A DNA stretch of 64,000 nt from Apostichopus japonicus (lineage: Eukaryota; Echinodermata; Holothuroidea; Aspidochirotida; Stichopodidae), in contig NC_092579.1 of NCBI RefSeq assembly GCF_037975245.1, forward strand, positions 24,969,166 to 25,033,165, written 5' to 3'. The translations under genes were made by a program, and so were the position numbers. Positions 63,372 through 64,000 of this stretch are shown here, piece after piece. Below the pieces are notes generated by a model. That model saw only the letters and a list, made by a program, of their open reading frames with translations. It was not told the DNA's origin and ran no database searches. How positions within the stretch are numbered: position 1 is the stretch's first letter; each line of letters begins with the position of its first letter.

Positions 63372-63461
63372 CTTTACCAACTTCCAGCACTGCTGCATCA
63401 TGTACCCATGCCTGGGGATTGTCATGGACATCCTTCTGGCTGTCACTACTTTTTTCTCCAT
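63372..63461 (-). CDS. Putative exon, linker-like peptide (minus strand)
   Basis: On the minus strand a TTTTTTATTCTAG acceptor precedes ATGGAG, and a donor AAAG|GTGTGT (or TTG|GTAAAG six bases earlier) ends a 90-nt exon. Two frames are open. One encodes an acidic linker-like peptide, SSDSQKDVHDNPQAWVHDAA. The other starts MEKKVVTARRMS and is the only one that splices in phase with the start of the 62,763 exon. I cannot choose between them. The 5' part of the gene would lie to the right of the window. Confidence 0.4.
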
Positions 63462-64000
63462 CTAGAATAAAAAATAATTTACAAATACAAATTTAACCTT
63501 CAATGGGCTTCAATGACTCAAAAATCAGATTCCCTGTTTAAGAAAAGGCAATGTAATAGGCATGGATGCTTATTTTACCCATTCAACATTAAAATGCATA
63601 GACATCACATGAACTTTTCAACTTTTTGTGCCCCTCATCAACTGACTACTGCCCCAAATTTGTATCCATATTAGATCATATCCAAAGAAAAGTACCTATA
63701 AAGGCTACTATGTACCGGAGGAAGTTCTTGATCAAGAGCTTTCCTGTACTTATGACATCAATTTATTTCTGCATTTACCCTACAGAGCACCATTCTGCCA
63801 CGCCAAGTCGGAACCAATGTAGACCCCAAAAACTTTACACTGTTAACTGGATTGAAGTTTGACTGTCAATTGAAATACTTAAAAGTGGCCATAAGACGAA
63901 AATTTCAACATCCTGTCTTTTTGGGATCCATCTAAGCATGCTCTCTAGAACACATATCAACCACTTTGCCAGTTAAAAATTTGATTTTCCTTTCGAAAAT
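63462..64000. other. No further exon recognised
   Basis: AT-rich. A plus-strand open frame at 63,626-63,862 has no splice or composition support. Presumed upstream intron of the minus-strand gene. Confidence 0.4.

Overview
The window is eukaryotic nuclear DNA with two very different parts. Positions 1 to about 51,116 are one uninterrupted satellite array. It is built from a 22-bp monomer and runs off the left edge, so its true length is unknown but exceeds 51 kb (roughly 2,300 monomers here). From about 51,117 to 64,000 the sequence is AT-rich, mostly non-coding and rich in transposon remnants. It carries short, split, intron-flanked coding pieces on the minus strand. Split exons with GT/AG borders, hAT-like non-autonomous transposons, poly-G/poly-C tracts, (TA)n microsatellite and frequent TAGGCCTA-type words suggest a marine invertebrate. 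An echinoderm such as a sea cucumber would fit, but that is an inference from general look only.

The array monomer begins CGAATGTGCGG and continues TACCGATCAAT (22 bp, 50% GC, three CpGs, one GGTACC site, one ATG). It is organised in nested higher-order repeats (HORs). I could read repeat offsets of 66, 198, 1,653, 2,054, 3,010/3,120, 3,429, 6,509, about 7,265-7,353 and 15,048 bp. Copies of the long HORs are nearly identical by eye. Where copies differ in length, the differences are 22, 66, 88 or 110 bp, all multiples of 22, so the array changes by gain and loss of whole monomers. Because 22 is not a multiple of 3 and the consensus has no forward stop, all three forward frames encode the same 22-residue periodic peptide. 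Stop-bearing variants are scattered everywhere, however, and the longest open frame is only 273 codons, so I do not call any of these frames a gene.

The flank, left to right: a left-truncated hAT-like element (about 51,268-51,817) next to the array border; a lone hAT-type terminus ending at 52,510; an AT microsatellite (53,137-53,220); small hairpins and direct repeats; a 73-bp perfect inverted repeat (58,039-58,219); and a ~66-bp minisatellite (58,470-58,921). That minisatellite is split by a 1,462-bp hAT-like element with 12-bp terminal inverted repeats and a perfect 8-bp target duplication (58,922-60,383). A degenerate ~260-300-bp repeated module rich in TGACCT/AGGTCA half-sites follows (about 60,840-62,150).

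Interleaved with the last part are three putative minus-strand exons (63,372-63,461; 62,666-62,763; 60,440-60,509), probably of one gene whose 5' end lies beyond the right edge. Two of them join into a plausible helical domain only if an A8 homopolymer is one base too long. This suggests a sequencing error or a decayed gene. I recognise no complete gene, tRNA, rRNA or CRISPR array.
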